Shown here: in pieces, positions 8,363 through 16,410 of the stretch | Position numbering within the stretch: position 1 is the first letter of the stretch | How the letters are laid out: each line of letters starts with the position of its first letter | From: Variovorax sp. YR216 | GTDB taxonomy: Bacteria; Pseudomonadota; Gammaproteobacteria; Burkholderiales; Burkholderiaceae_C | Reading direction: 5' to 3' | Length of the DNA: 64,000 bases | NCBI RefSeq assembly: GCF_900107745.1 | Contig: NZ_FNRO01000026.1 | Span: forward strand, 1 to 64,000 | Notes under the pieces: generated by a model | Databases searched by the model: none | Seen by the model: the letters and a program-made list of their open reading frames with translations, nothing else | What the model was told of the DNA's origin: nothing | Position numbers and translations under genes: made by a program

Positions 8363-9318
8363 TTGCGTACCGCTCCGAAGGTGATGCCCCGTAGCAGGTG
8401 CTTGCGCAGCAGCACGGTGAAGACCAGGATGGGAATGAGGAACAGCGTGGTGCCGGCAGCCACGGCCGGCCAGTCCTGTCCGCCCTCGCCGATGATGATC
8501 GGGATGAAAGGCGGCGCCGTCTGGGCCGCGCCGGAGGTGAGCAGCACGGCGAAGGCGTACTCGTTCCACGCGAAGATCAGGCAGAAGATGGACGTGGCCA
8601 CGATGCCGGTGGTGGCCTGCGGCAGCACCACCTTGCGAAAGGCCTGCAGGCGCGTGTAGCCGTCGACCATGGCGGCCTCTTCGTATTCGCGCGGGATCTC
8701 GTCGATGAAGCCCTTGAGCAGCCACACCGCCAGCGACACGTTCACCGCGCTGTACAGCAGGATCATGCCAAGGCGCGTGTCCGACAGTCCCAGCTCGCGG
8801 TACATGAGGTAGATGGGAATGGCCACCGCGATGGGCGGCATCATCCGCGTGGACAGGATGAAGAACAGCAGGTCGTCCTTCAGCGGCACCTTGAAGCGGG
8901 AGAAGGCATAGGCCGCCATCACGCCGAAGCCCACCGAGAGAACGGTCGAGCCGAACGCGATGATCAACGAGTTGATGAAGCGCGGCACGTAGTTCGACGG
9001 GCCGGCGATCACCATGTTGTCCGCGCGCGCGACCTTGTCGCAGGTCTCGGTGGCGGGCGGCAGGGCTGCGATGTACTCGGGCGTCTGGCGCGAGCGGGTG
9101 GTGAAGAGGTTGCAGTAGCCCTGCGGCGAGGGCGTGAACAGGATCTTGGGCGGATAGCTGATCGAGTCCGGTGGCGTCTTGAACCCGGTGAGGATGATCC
9201 ATACCAGCGGGATCATCGTCAGCAGCGCGTAAAGCACGACCACGGTGCCTGCGAACAGGCGGGTGCCGCTGCCGGGCTCGACCACCGAATGCGCCGTGCT
9301 GATGCCTTGGCTTGTCAT
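8359..9318 (-). CDS. ABC transporter permease, carbohydrate type (MalG-like)
   Basis: A 319-residue inner-membrane subunit with six predicted helices. The EAA loop that docks on the ATPase is EYEEAAMVDGYTRLQAFRKV, near residue 215. The periplasmic loop after helix 1 is long (about residues 50-105), with two cysteines (GYCNLF, TETCDK) and many proline and asparagine residues; this is longer than in MalG and may contact the binding protein. The start has GAGGAGCC upstream. It is 15 bases after the partner permease gene and overlaps the small membrane gene downstream. Confidence 0.92.
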   Translation of the reverse strand: MTSQGISTAHSVVEPGSGTRLFAGTVVVLYALLTMIPLVWIILTGFKTPPDSISYPPKILFTPSPQGYCNLFTTRSRQTPEYIAALPPATETCDKVARADNMVIAGPSNYVPRFINSLIIAFGSTVLSVGFGVMAAYAFSRFKVPLKDDLLFFILSTRMMPPIAVAIPIYLMYRELGLSDTRLGMILLYSAVNVSLAVWLLKGFIDEIPREYEEAAMVDGYTRLQAFRKVVLPQATTGIVATSIFCLIFAWNEYAFAVLLTSGAAQTAPPFIPIIIGEGGQDWPAVAAGTTLFLIPILVFTVLLRKHLLRGITFGAVRK

Positions 9319-9333
9319 GTCGGGCTCCTCGTC

Positions 9334-10311
9334 TCAACGGTTCTTCACGTGGTTGAGCGCCTTCACGTAGATGTTGGCCAGGCCGAACACCGCCACGAAG
9401 AGGATGATGGCGAAGGCCGACGAATAGCCGGTGCGCCATTTCTCGAAGGCTTCGCGCTTGAGCGTGATCGATGCCAGCTCGGTGGCCGAGCCCGGCCCGC
9501 CCGAGGTGAGCAGGTTGACCATGTCGAACATCTTGAAGTTCTCGATGCCGCGAAACAGCACCGCCAGCATGATGAAGGGCAGCACCATCGGCAGCGTGAT
9601 CGACCAGAACTGCCGCCAGGGCGAGGCGCGATCGACCTCGGCGGCCTCGTAGATGTAGTCTGGAATGGATCTGAGGCCCGCGAGGCAGATCAGCATCACG
9701 TAGGGCGTCCACATCCAGGTGTCGACGATGATGATTGCCCACGGTGCGAGCTTCACCGAGCCGATCATCTCGAAGGAGGAGGGCGGCACGCCAGTGAGGA
9801 AGGCCACCGCGTAGTTGAACAGCCCCGTCTGCGGCTGATAGAGAAAGGCCCAGAAGTTGCCGACCACTGCCGGCGACAGCATCATCGGGATGAGGATCAC
9901 CGTGGTCCAGAAGCCGTGGCCGCGGAACTTGCGGTCGATCAGGTAGGCCATCGTGAAGCCGATCAGCGTCTGCAGGGCAATCGTCCAGAACAGGAAGTGC
10001 GCAGTGGCCTGCATGGCGACCCAGATGTCCGGGTCGGTGAGCACGGAGACGTAGTTGTCCAGCCCCACGTCGACCACGCTGGCGTTGGGCCGGTTGGCCC
10101 GGTAGTTGGTGAACGACAGCTTGATCGTCCAGATCAACGGAAAGATGTTGATGGCCAGCAGCAGCACGATCGTGGGGCCCACGAAGAGCCAGGCGAGCGC
10201 CTTGTCCGACAGCCCGCGCAGTCGCCGCGCCACGCCTGGCGGCGTGGCTTGCGCCGCGCGGGTGGCGAGCGCGGGCGGGCCTTTCATCATCGGTGGGCGG
10301 AGGGCGCTCAC
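9334..10311 (-). CDS. ABC transporter permease, carbohydrate type (MalF-like)
   Basis: A 325-residue inner-membrane subunit with six helices, starting near LAWLFVGPTIVLLLAINIFP. The EAA loop is YIYEAAEVDRASPWRQFWSI. I used a GTG start preceded by GCAGG because it follows the binding-protein gene by 11 bases; ATG codons at 10290 and 10287 would remove seven or eight residues and have poorer ribosome sites. It pairs with the MalG-like permease encoded next to form the membrane channel of the importer. Confidence 0.9.
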   Translation of the reverse strand: MSALRPPMMKGPPALATRAAQATPPGVARRLRGLSDKALAWLFVGPTIVLLLAINIFPLIWTIKLSFTNYRANRPNASVVDVGLDNYVSVLTDPDIWVAMQATAHFLFWTIALQTLIGFTMAYLIDRKFRGHGFWTTVILIPMMLSPAVVGNFWAFLYQPQTGLFNYAVAFLTGVPPSSFEMIGSVKLAPWAIIIVDTWMWTPYVMLICLAGLRSIPDYIYEAAEVDRASPWRQFWSITLPMVLPFIMLAVLFRGIENFKMFDMVNLLTSGGPGSATELASITLKREAFEKWRTGYSSAFAIILFVAVFGLANIYVKALNHVKNR

Positions 10312-10322
10312 GGCCTGCTCGC

Positions 10323-11669
10323 TTACTTGGCGGCCTTGCCGTCGTCCTTGAAGACCTTGCGCCAGTCGACCACCAGGGCATCCAGCGCTTCCTTGGCGGT
10401 GCCCTTGTCGGCCACGACGTAGTCATGCACGCGCTTCTGCATGGCGAGCAGCAGCTGCGCATACGAGGGCTCGGCCCAGAAGTCCACCACCATGCCCATG
10501 GAGTCGAGGAAGGCCTGGGCGAAGGGCGAGCTTTGGGGATAGGCCGGGTCGTCCAGCACCGCCTTGGCCGCCGACGATCCGCCGATGGCCTGCCACTTCT
10601 TCTGCACCTCGGGGCTCGCGAACCACTTGATGTACTGCAGGGACTCGTTGCGGTTGGCCGAGTACGACACCACCGAGATCCCTTGTCCGCCGAGCTGCAC
10701 GCCACGGGTCTTGTCCGACGGGTTGGTGAAGAAGCCGATCTTGTCGCCGCCCACGTTCGGGTCCTTGTACAGGCCGGGGAAGAAGGCGAACCAGTTCATC
10801 ATCATGGCCACCTGGCCGGACTTGAAGGCGTCCAGCCCCTCGCTCATGTAGGCGTTGGTCAGCCCCGGTGGCGTGCTGCCCTTGTAGAGCGCCTTGTAGA
10901 ACTCCAGCCCGCGCACCGCATCGGGCGAGTTGACGAAGCCGTCCATCGCATACGGCTTCTTCGGATCTTCGTACTTGAAGCCCATGGGATAGAGCACGTT
11001 GGTCACGCCCATGGTGATGCCTTCGGATCCGCGCTCGGTGAAGATGTAGGCGCCGTAGACCTTCTTGCCGTCGATCGTCTTGCCCTGGAAGAACTCCGAG
11101 ACCTGCTTGAACTCGGCCCAGGTCTTGGGCGGCGCCAGGTCGCGGTTGTGCAGCTTCTTGAATTCCGCCTGCAGCTCAGGCCTGGCGAACCAGTCCTTGC
11201 GGTAGGTCCAGCCCACGGCATCGGCCATCGCGGGCAGCGCCCAGTAGTTCGGGGTGTTCTTCGGCCACTCCGCATAGCCCACCACGGTGGCGGGCGCGAA
11301 GTCGGTCATCTTGATGCCCTCCTTCGCGAAGAAGTCGTTGAGCTTGACGTAGTGGCCCTGCTCGGCCGCGCCGCCGATCCACTGGCTGTCGCCGATGATC
11401 AGGTCGCACAGCTTGCCCTTGGAGTTGAGCTCGTTGAGCATGCGGTCCGCGAAGTTGGTCCACGGCACGAATTCGAACTTCATCTTCACGCCGGTCTTTG
11501 CGGTGAAGTCCTTCGACAGCTCCACCAGCGCGTTGGCGGGATCCCAGGCGGCCCAGCACAACGTGATGGTCTTGTCCTGCGCGCGCACCGAAGTGCTTGC
11601 GAGGCCCAGGGCGGCAACGGCGGCCAGGGCAACCATCCCCGGCAACATCTTTTTCGAGAGCAGATTCAT
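10323..11669 (-). CDS. ABC transporter solute-binding protein, family 1 (sugar/polyol)
   Basis: A 448-residue periplasmic binding protein. It begins with a signal peptide (MNLLSKKMLPGMVALAAVAA to about SVRA), then ITLCWAAWDPANALVELSKD, the usual opening of family-1 sugar-binding proteins. The start chosen has GGAG eight bases upstream; a TTG four codons earlier is less likely. It captures the ligand and delivers it to the two permeases encoded downstream. It follows the LacI regulator gene by 58 bases. The ligand cannot be named; dihydroxyacetone kinase genes at the end of the operon point to a triose, tetrulose or polyol. Confidence 0.92.
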   Translation of the reverse strand: MNLLSKKMLPGMVALAAVAALGLASTSVRAQDKTITLCWAAWDPANALVELSKDFTAKTGVKMKFEFVPWTNFADRMLNELNSKGKLCDLIIGDSQWIGGAAEQGHYVKLNDFFAKEGIKMTDFAPATVVGYAEWPKNTPNYWALPAMADAVGWTYRKDWFARPELQAEFKKLHNRDLAPPKTWAEFKQVSEFFQGKTIDGKKVYGAYIFTERGSEGITMGVTNVLYPMGFKYEDPKKPYAMDGFVNSPDAVRGLEFYKALYKGSTPPGLTNAYMSEGLDAFKSGQVAMMMNWFAFFPGLYKDPNVGGDKIGFFTNPSDKTRGVQLGGQGISVVSYSANRNESLQYIKWFASPEVQKKWQAIGGSSAAKAVLDDPAYPQSSPFAQAFLDSMGMVVDFWAEPSYAQLLLAMQKRVHDYVVADKGTAKEALDALVVDWRKVFKDDGKAAK

Positions 11670-11727
11670 GGAGGTCTCCAAAAGGTTCGGGTTCGGGGCA
11701 CTTACCGGGCAGCCGCGACTTCGTTCC

Positions 11728-12765
11728 TCAGTGAAGGTTCTCGGCCGTCAGGATCTCGATGCGCGGCTGCACCACGTTGAGTGCGCCGCGCACGTTCTCG
11801 CAAAGGGCGCGCAGCACGCGCGCCGCTGTCGATACGCAGTAATGAATGTCCTGGTGCAGGACGTAGGAGAGGCTGTTGGTCCCCAGCAGCGAGGCATGGG
11901 CATCGGTGAAGTCGTGCGCCACCACGCCTGTGCAGGCCGTGAGGCCTGCCTGCGCGAGCGCGCGTGCAACGCCCGCGCTGCCGGCGCCCACGTTGTAGAT
12001 CCCCGCCACGCGTGCCGGCTCGACTTCGTCGCGCAGCACCTGCAGCAGTGCCTCGCAGGCGCCGTCCTCGTCGGGCGGCAGGTCGCTGGTGCGCAGCATC
12101 GTCAGTTCGGGAAAGCGTTCCTCCAGCACCTGGGCGAATCCGATGCGCCGCTCGATCTCGGAAGACAGTCGCGTCGCCTGTGAGGAAAGCAGGAGCACGT
12201 CACGACCCTTTTCCTGGCCGGCCATGCGTCCGAGCAGCAGACCTGCGGTGCGGCCGGCGGCGCGATTGTCAGCACCGATGTAGGTCTCGCGCATGGAGCC
12301 GGCCACGTCCGAGAAGAGGGTGACCACATGCACGCCGGCGCGCACCAGTTCGTTCACCGCGCGCTTGATGGGGGGCAGGTCGGGTGCAAGCAGCGCGATG
12401 CCTTCGCAATCACCCGCTTCAGCCAATTGCTCGGCAAAGCGCGCCGGGTCCGATGTGTCGATGCGGTGGGTGATCTCGGTGATGTGCGCGTGGCGGAAGT
12501 CGCTTGCAGATTGGGCGATCTGCCGCTCGACCAGTTCGAAGAAGGGCGTTTCCTCGGCCGGCAGCACGAAGGCAAAGCGTGCGTTGGCGCTCTTGCGCGG
12601 GCGGCCGGGCTGCTGCTGGGGTGCGCCCAGTTCCTCGACCGCTTGCAACACCCGCTGGACCGTCTCGGCGTTCACCCCCGGGCGGCGATTGAGCACCCGG
12701 TCCACCGTGGCCGTGCCCACCCCGGCGGTGCGAGCGATGTCGGCAATGGTGGGCGCTGCGGACAT
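11728..12765 (-). CDS. LacI-family transcriptional regulator
   Basis: A 345-residue regulator. The N-terminal helix-turn-helix is PTIADIARTAGVGTATVDRV, and a hinge helix follows (TVQRVLQAVEELGAP). The rest is a two-lobed sugar-binding domain like periplasmic binding proteins, with NRAAGRTAGLLLGRMAG in the middle. It is the first gene of the run that goes on to the binding protein, permeases, ATPases and DhaLK, so it probably controls that operon in response to the imported compound. The upstream gap is unusually AT-rich, with TTGATT at 12779-12784 and AATCAA at 12813-12818, which could be part of the promoter and operator. Confidence 0.9.
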   Translation of the reverse strand: MSAAPTIADIARTAGVGTATVDRVLNRRPGVNAETVQRVLQAVEELGAPQQQPGRPRKSANARFAFVLPAEETPFFELVERQIAQSASDFRHAHITEITHRIDTSDPARFAEQLAEAGDCEGIALLAPDLPPIKRAVNELVRAGVHVVTLFSDVAGSMRETYIGADNRAAGRTAGLLLGRMAGQEKGRDVLLLSSQATRLSSEIERRIGFAQVLEERFPELTMLRTSDLPPDEDGACEALLQVLRDEVEPARVAGIYNVGAGSAGVARALAQAGLTACTGVVAHDFTDAHASLLGTNSLSYVLHQDIHYCVSTAARVLRALCENVRGALNVVQPRIEILTAENLH

Positions 12766-12818
12766 GTCTGATGTGGATTTGATTCATTGCATCGTATTCA
12801 CATCAATAATTAAATCAA

Positions 12819-13394
12819 TCAGGGTTTTGGAGCATTGGACGTCGGCGGGTCGTCGTCATCGACGACGTCGAAAAGGAACGACTGCGAGCGAAGCCTCCTC
12901 TTGTCGAACCGGGCTTCCCATGGAAACCGCCCCTTTCCATCAGGCCAGACGACCTGCAGGTAGCTGTACCGGCCGCGCGCGAGCTGGGCCGGGACGAGCA
13001 GCCTGACCCGATCCGCATCCGCCCGGCGGGGCATCAGAGGCACCGCCGCAGCGCCGACGATCATCACGCCTTCGTGCGCCGGCTCGCCCGCTTTCACGCG
13101 CTGCGCGATCACATCCATCACGACCTCGGCCTGCGCCGGTGCGACGCCGAACATGATCAGGTCCGGATGCGCGAAGCTCTTTTGCAGGCCGACCGTGTAG
13201 ACGAAGGTCACGGCCGCGCGGCCCGTGCCGACGCCCGCCATGGCCCAGCCGTCCTGGGCGATGCGGCGCCTGAGCGTGGCGATGACCTCGGGCTGGATGA
13301 ACATCCCGACCACCATACCGCCGGACCGCGACCCATCGTCGGGCACCGCGGTATCGCTCGTCACTGAAAGCAACCGCGGCAGCGGCCGCCTCAA
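12819..13394 (-). CDS. DUF4262 domain protein
   Basis: A protein of up to 191 residues. TFVYTVGLQKSFAHPDLIMFG is characteristic of the DUF4262 family, whose function is not known. The C-terminus has a basic and aromatic stretch and an acidic run (VVDDDDPP). The start is uncertain. A TTG at 13394 overlaps the stop of the acetyltransferase gene as TTGA, which would couple translation. ATG codons at 13316 or 13304 also keep the whole domain. It is the last gene of the XRE-cupin/acetyltransferase operon. Confidence 0.75.
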   Translation of the reverse strand: MRRPLPRLLSVTSDTAVPDDGSRSGGMVVGMFIQPEVIATLRRRIAQDGWAMAGVGTGRAAVTFVYTVGLQKSFAHPDLIMFGVAPAQAEVVMDVIAQRVKAGEPAHEGVMIVGAAAVPLMPRRADADRVRLLVPAQLARGRYSYLQVVWPDGKGRFPWEARFDKRRLRSQSFLFDVVDDDDPPTSNAPKP

Positions 13395-13939
13395 CCGTCC
13401 CGTGGTTCCAGCGGGGTTTCCAGGTTGAGCTGATAGAACGCCGCATCCAGCCAGCGGCCGAACTTGAAGCCCACCTGCGGCATCGTGCCCGAATGGACGA
13501 AGCCCAGGCGCGTGTGCAGGCCGATGCTGCCCGCATTGGCCGCGTCGATGCAGCCCACGAGAACGTGAAGCTGCGCCTCGCGCGCACGCCGGATCAGCTC
13601 GCGCAGCAACCGTTCGCCAAGGCCGCGGCCGCGATGGTCGCGATGCACGTAGACACTGTGCTCGACCGTGTACTTGTAGGCCGGAAAGGAACGAAACGTC
13701 CCCCAGCTCGCGAAGCCCAGCAGGCTGCCCGACGCGTCGACCGCGCCCACGACCGGAAAGCCGCCCGCGCGCTTGGCGGCGAACCAGGTCGCCATGGCTT
13801 CGCGCGGCCGGGGCACGTAGTCGTAGAGGGCGGTCGAGTTGACGATGGCGTCATTGAGGATCTCGAGAATGACCTGTGCATGCTCGGCCTCGGTGCATTC
13901 GATCAGGCGGACTTCGTCCTTTGATTCGGCGGTGTTCAT
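13391..13939 (-). CDS. GNAT acetyltransferase, phosphinothricin/methionine-sulfoximine type
   Basis: A 182-residue acetyltransferase. The acetyl-CoA site is HRDHRGRGLGERLLRELI. EILNDAIVNSTALYDYVPRP and EHSVYVHRDHRG resemble the Pat/Bar/MddA (YncA) group, which acetylates glutamate analogues such as phosphinothricin, methionine sulfoximine or sulfone. Whether it acts on such a compound here is inference. Its ATG abuts the stop of the XRE-cupin regulator gene (TGAATG), and it overlaps the DUF4262 gene downstream, so the three form one transcript. Confidence 0.88.
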   Translation of the reverse strand: MNTAESKDEVRLIECTEAEHAQVILEILNDAIVNSTALYDYVPRPREAMATWFAAKRAGGFPVVGAVDASGSLLGFASWGTFRSFPAYKYTVEHSVYVHRDHRGRGLGERLLRELIRRAREAQLHVLVGCIDAANAGSIGLHTRLGFVHSGTMPQVGFKFGRWLDAAFYQLNLETPLEPRDG

Positions 13940-14563
13940 TCAGGCTCCTGGTGGGTGCGCAGCTTCGGTGCAGAGGGCCACGATGTAGCGCGCCGATTGC
14001 CGCGTGGGGTTGCTGTAGATCAGCGGCTGGTCCAGCCGCATCGCGAGGCAGTCGCCTTCGCGCAGTTCGTGGAGCTGCTCGCCGAGTGTCAGGTCGATGC
14101 GGCCCTTGAGGATCCAGATCTGCTGGTGGACGACGTTCTCCCTCGACCCGATCTCGTAGGCGACGCGCGCGCCCGGAGGGAAGTCCACCTCGACCAGATG
14201 CAGCGGCGAGGGCCATCCCGGCGGCGAGATATTGCGCCGCATGTAGCCGGATTCCGGATCGCGCCAGATCGGCTGCTGCGCACGGCGCACCAGCCGCTCC
14301 ACAGGCGCGTCCTCGCGCCCGCCGCCGAAGAGGCCCGCGAGCGGAACGCCGAGGCCGGTCGCCAGCTTGTCGAGCACGACCGCCGTGGGGCTGGCGGCGG
14401 ATCGCTCGATCAGCGAGATCATCGACCGGCTGACGCCGCTGCGCGTGGCCAGCACGTCCAGCGAGTAGCCGCGCGCGGTGCGGAGCTCGCGCACGCGGCG
14501 CGCGATGCGCTCGTTGACGCCTGCGTCGGCGTCAGGTGTGATCGGATCTGATTCCATCATCAT
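13940..14563 (-). CDS. XRE-family regulator with cupin domain
   Basis: A 207-residue regulator. The N-terminal helix-turn-helix is in GYSLDVLATRSGVSRSMISL followed by IERSAASPTAVVLDKLA. The C-terminal cupin (about residues 105-200) contains GSRENVVHQQIWILKGRIDL and probably binds a small ligand. I start it at the first of three consecutive ATG codons, eight bases after GGAAG; an ATG at 14578 is possible. Proteins of this design often govern small detoxification or amino-acid operons, here the acetyltransferase and DUF4262 genes. A dyad at 14573-14588 could be its operator. Confidence 0.87.
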   Translation of the reverse strand: MMMESDPITPDADAGVNERIARRVRELRTARGYSLDVLATRSGVSRSMISLIERSAASPTAVVLDKLATGLGVPLAGLFGGGREDAPVERLVRRAQQPIWRDPESGYMRRNISPPGWPSPLHLVEVDFPPGARVAYEIGSRENVVHQQIWILKGRIDLTLGEQLHELREGDCLAMRLDQPLIYSNPTRQSARYIVALCTEAAHPPGA

Positions 14564-14572
14564 GGAGACATC

Positions 14573-14588
14573 TTCCATGATATTGGAA
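14573..14588. promoter_or_regulatory. Candidate autoregulatory operator of the XRE-cupin gene
   Basis: The inverted repeat TTCCA-TGATAT-TGGAA lies ten bases upstream of the chosen start codon, in an AT-rich patch. Its size and position suit binding by an XRE-type dimer that represses its own operon. Seen in sequence; function inferred. Confidence 0.4.
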
Positions 14589-14599
14589 TTTCTTGTCAA

Positions 14600-15101
14600 G
14601 TTGCGGTGCCGCGCAGCGCGAGCACACTAGTAGCTGTTCTAGGTAAATAAATGCGCAAACACGGGGCAAGAAGAGAGCACTTGCCTCAGCAGGTTGCAGG
14701 TTGGTCTAATGACGATAAGAGGGTTCGTAGAGCTCGCGCTCATGAGTCGGGTGGCGTACTCGCCTCCCTCACAAGCGGGAACGAACAGGCGTTATGGAGC
14801 GAGCCCTATACCCGCTCTGTGCCTCAGAGCAGTCACTGGACGAAAGCATCTCATCCGTCGGGATCGTGCCCGTTGCGGACCTTCCGGATCTCCGGAGATC
14901 TCTGATTCTTCACCATCTTATTGCTCCCGTGTTTGCCGCGCGGGCCAGTTTGCGCAACACGGACCACCGCCTCGGCCCAGGCCAGGGCGGCACGCACCCG
15001 CGGGCTCGCATCGCTCAGGACGCCAGGAGATCTTCCAGCGACTTGCCACCAACGTTCGCTTCTTCGGGCCACCGCGGTTGGCGACTTCGGTCAACTTAGA
15101 T
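14600..15101. other. Gene-poor interval
   Basis: About 500 bases of lower GC content than the neighbours. I find no gene with a credible start and ribosome site. On the minus strand a short stretch reads SPRVRAALAWAEAVVRVAQ (about 14955-15015), which recalls the ERAALAWAEA helix of carboxymuconolactone decarboxylase/AhpD proteins. It is too short to call a gene and may be a decayed remnant. Confidence 0.3.
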
Positions 15102-15263
15102 TTACCGCGCGTTGCTGTGCGCCTTGAGGAAAGTTGAGGGTCCGTGAAGCAACAATGCCTGCGGGTCGCCATCCACTGCACTGCAGTTCTGGACGAAAGG
15201 CATCAAGGCCAGCGCAGTCAGACGGATCATGACCACGGCCATCCGCCAGGAAAACGTGTTCAT
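15102..15263 (-). CDS. Small exported-looking peptide (53 aa)
   Basis: A short gene with a good ribosome site (AGAGGA, six bases before ATG). The product begins MNTFSWRMAVVMIRLTALAL, a hydrophobic segment like a signal peptide or membrane anchor, then MPFVQNCSAVDGDP and a short tail. It lies 30 bases after the gene for a secreted protein on the same strand and may be cotranscribed. No family recognised. It could also be the truncated front of a lost exported protein. Confidence 0.4.
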   Translation of the reverse strand: MNTFSWRMAVVMIRLTALALMPFVQNCSAVDGDPQALLLHGPSTFLKAHSNAR

Positions 15264-15293
15264 GATGCGTCCTCTGCATGCGTGGCGGCAATT

Positions 15294-15776
15294 TCAGTGC
15301 CGCTCGTCGTGGCCCTTCTGCGGCCAGACCCGCGTCAACGTGCCCTGAAGTACGTTGGGGGGCGTATTGGGCAAGGGAGCCGTCATGATGGTCCATCCCT
15401 TGTCGCCGTTCGGCGCCATGTAGATGCCGTGAGTCGGTCCGTTCGCAAACGTGATCAAACCCGTGCAGTCTCGGTCGAGCGTGTAGCTCGCGGCGGTCGT
15501 GCCGACGCTCCTCACGATGGCGCCGTTCGCGCTGATGATTGAATTCGGCGAGCTCGCTGAGCCCTCGCCATTGAAGTCGATCTGCTCGATGATGGCCCTA
15601 GGCACAGCCCCGCCACCCACCGGGATCGCGAAACCGCTGGCCGCCAGCACGTACGAACCATCCAAGGTTCGCAGGCTGCATTGCTGCGGACCATCGCGTC
15701 CATCGTCTGCCAGGCCCGGCGCGGACCAGGCTATTGCGCTGATTGCCAATGCGGCACCAGTCCATGTTTTTCTCAT
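15294..15776 (-). CDS. Secreted protein of unknown function (160 aa)
   Basis: Residues 1-24 form a signal peptide (MRKTWTGAALAISAIAWSAP, cleavage near GLA-D). The mature part begins DGRDGPQQCSLRTLDGSYVL and contains GFAIPVGGGAVPRAIIEQID, SYTLDRDCTGLITFANG and GDKGWTIMTAPLP. Two cysteines about 70 residues apart could form a disulfide. The pattern of short beta segments resembles small exported beta-barrel proteins found in Burkholderiales. I do not recognise a named family. The start was chosen for the GTGGAG site upstream. Confidence 0.65.
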   Translation of the reverse strand: MRKTWTGAALAISAIAWSAPGLADDGRDGPQQCSLRTLDGSYVLAASGFAIPVGGGAVPRAIIEQIDFNGEGSASSPNSIISANGAIVRSVGTTAASYTLDRDCTGLITFANGPTHGIYMAPNGDKGWTIMTAPLPNTPPNVLQGTLTRVWPQKGHDERH

Positions 15777-15814
15777 GTACATCTCCACGTAAACGGGTTG
15801 ATGTGCGTTCGCCG

Positions 15815-16243
15815 TTATTTGCCAAGGCTTGCCGAGGCGGGGTTGGGAAGGGTCGAAGGCGGCACCTTGCTGTTGAACTTGGATCCGCTCGCCACGTTCT
15901 GGTCGGGCGCCGATGCGGTTTCCCTCGCCCCTGCAGCCACGGCTGCCGGGTCTGCGGTCCCCTTGAAGTCGCCGAAGCCGCGCGTGCCAGTGGCGCCGTT
16001 CTGGTCGGGCGCATTGGCCGTCTCGACGGCTTCCCGGCGCACCTTTTCAGGATCGGCGGTCGAGGTGAACGGACCGAATCCACGTGTTCCGGCCGCGCCG
16101 TTCTGGTCCGGGGCATGGGCCGCCGCGATGGCCTCGGCTTGCACGTCTGCGGCGCTTCTTCCGGTGGGCGCGTTCTGCGCATGCAGGCCGCTGCTGGCGA
16201 GCGCGAGGATGGCAGATCCGACAAGGTAGGGCAGTGTTTTCAT
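15815..16243 (-). CDS. Exported protein with three tandem APDQNGA repeats (142 aa)
   Basis: A signal peptide (MKTLPYLVGSAILALASSGL, cleavage near HAQ) leads into three imperfect copies of a unit of about 34 residues. Each copy has a helix-like stretch (AEAIAAAH, RREAVETAN, AAGARETAS) followed by APDQNGAAGTRGFG or a close variant; the third copy is worn (APDQNVASGSKFN). The start is the ATG directly before the signal sequence. It is encoded just downstream of the dienelactone-hydrolase-like gene on the same strand. The family is unknown to me; a periplasmic or surface role is inferred. Confidence 0.62.
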   Translation of the reverse strand: MKTLPYLVGSAILALASSGLHAQNAPTGRSAADVQAEAIAAAHAPDQNGAAGTRGFGPFTSTADPEKVRREAVETANAPDQNGATGTRGFGDFKGTADPAAVAAGARETASAPDQNVASGSKFNSKVPPSTLPNPASASLGK

Positions 16244-16410
16244 GGCGATGGCCTTTGCTGGGTCAAGACATCGGACCATGCAGGAGCGCCTGGTTGCCGA
16301 CCCGCACAAGGTATGTGTGCTGGCGCGATGCGCCACGTTCGTGCGCCGATCAGGCGACGAGTTTTGGCCGATCGATGACGATGATTCGACGAATCGAGCC
16401 GTCGCGGCTG

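Noticed and set aside
8144..10705. An 853-codon open frame across both permeases
   Set aside because: Only the last 72 codons are in the correct frame (the small membrane protein); the rest is a shadow of the permease and binding-protein genes.
12779..12818. TTGATT and AATCAA as an FNR or LacI operator
   Set aside because: The arms are 28 bases apart, too far for an FNR box or a standard LacI site; noted only as an AT-rich promoter patch.
14918..15181. Possible carboxymuconolactone decarboxylase-like gene
   Set aside because: Only about 20 residues resemble the family, with no start, ribosome site or CxxC active site; reported only as a possible remnant.
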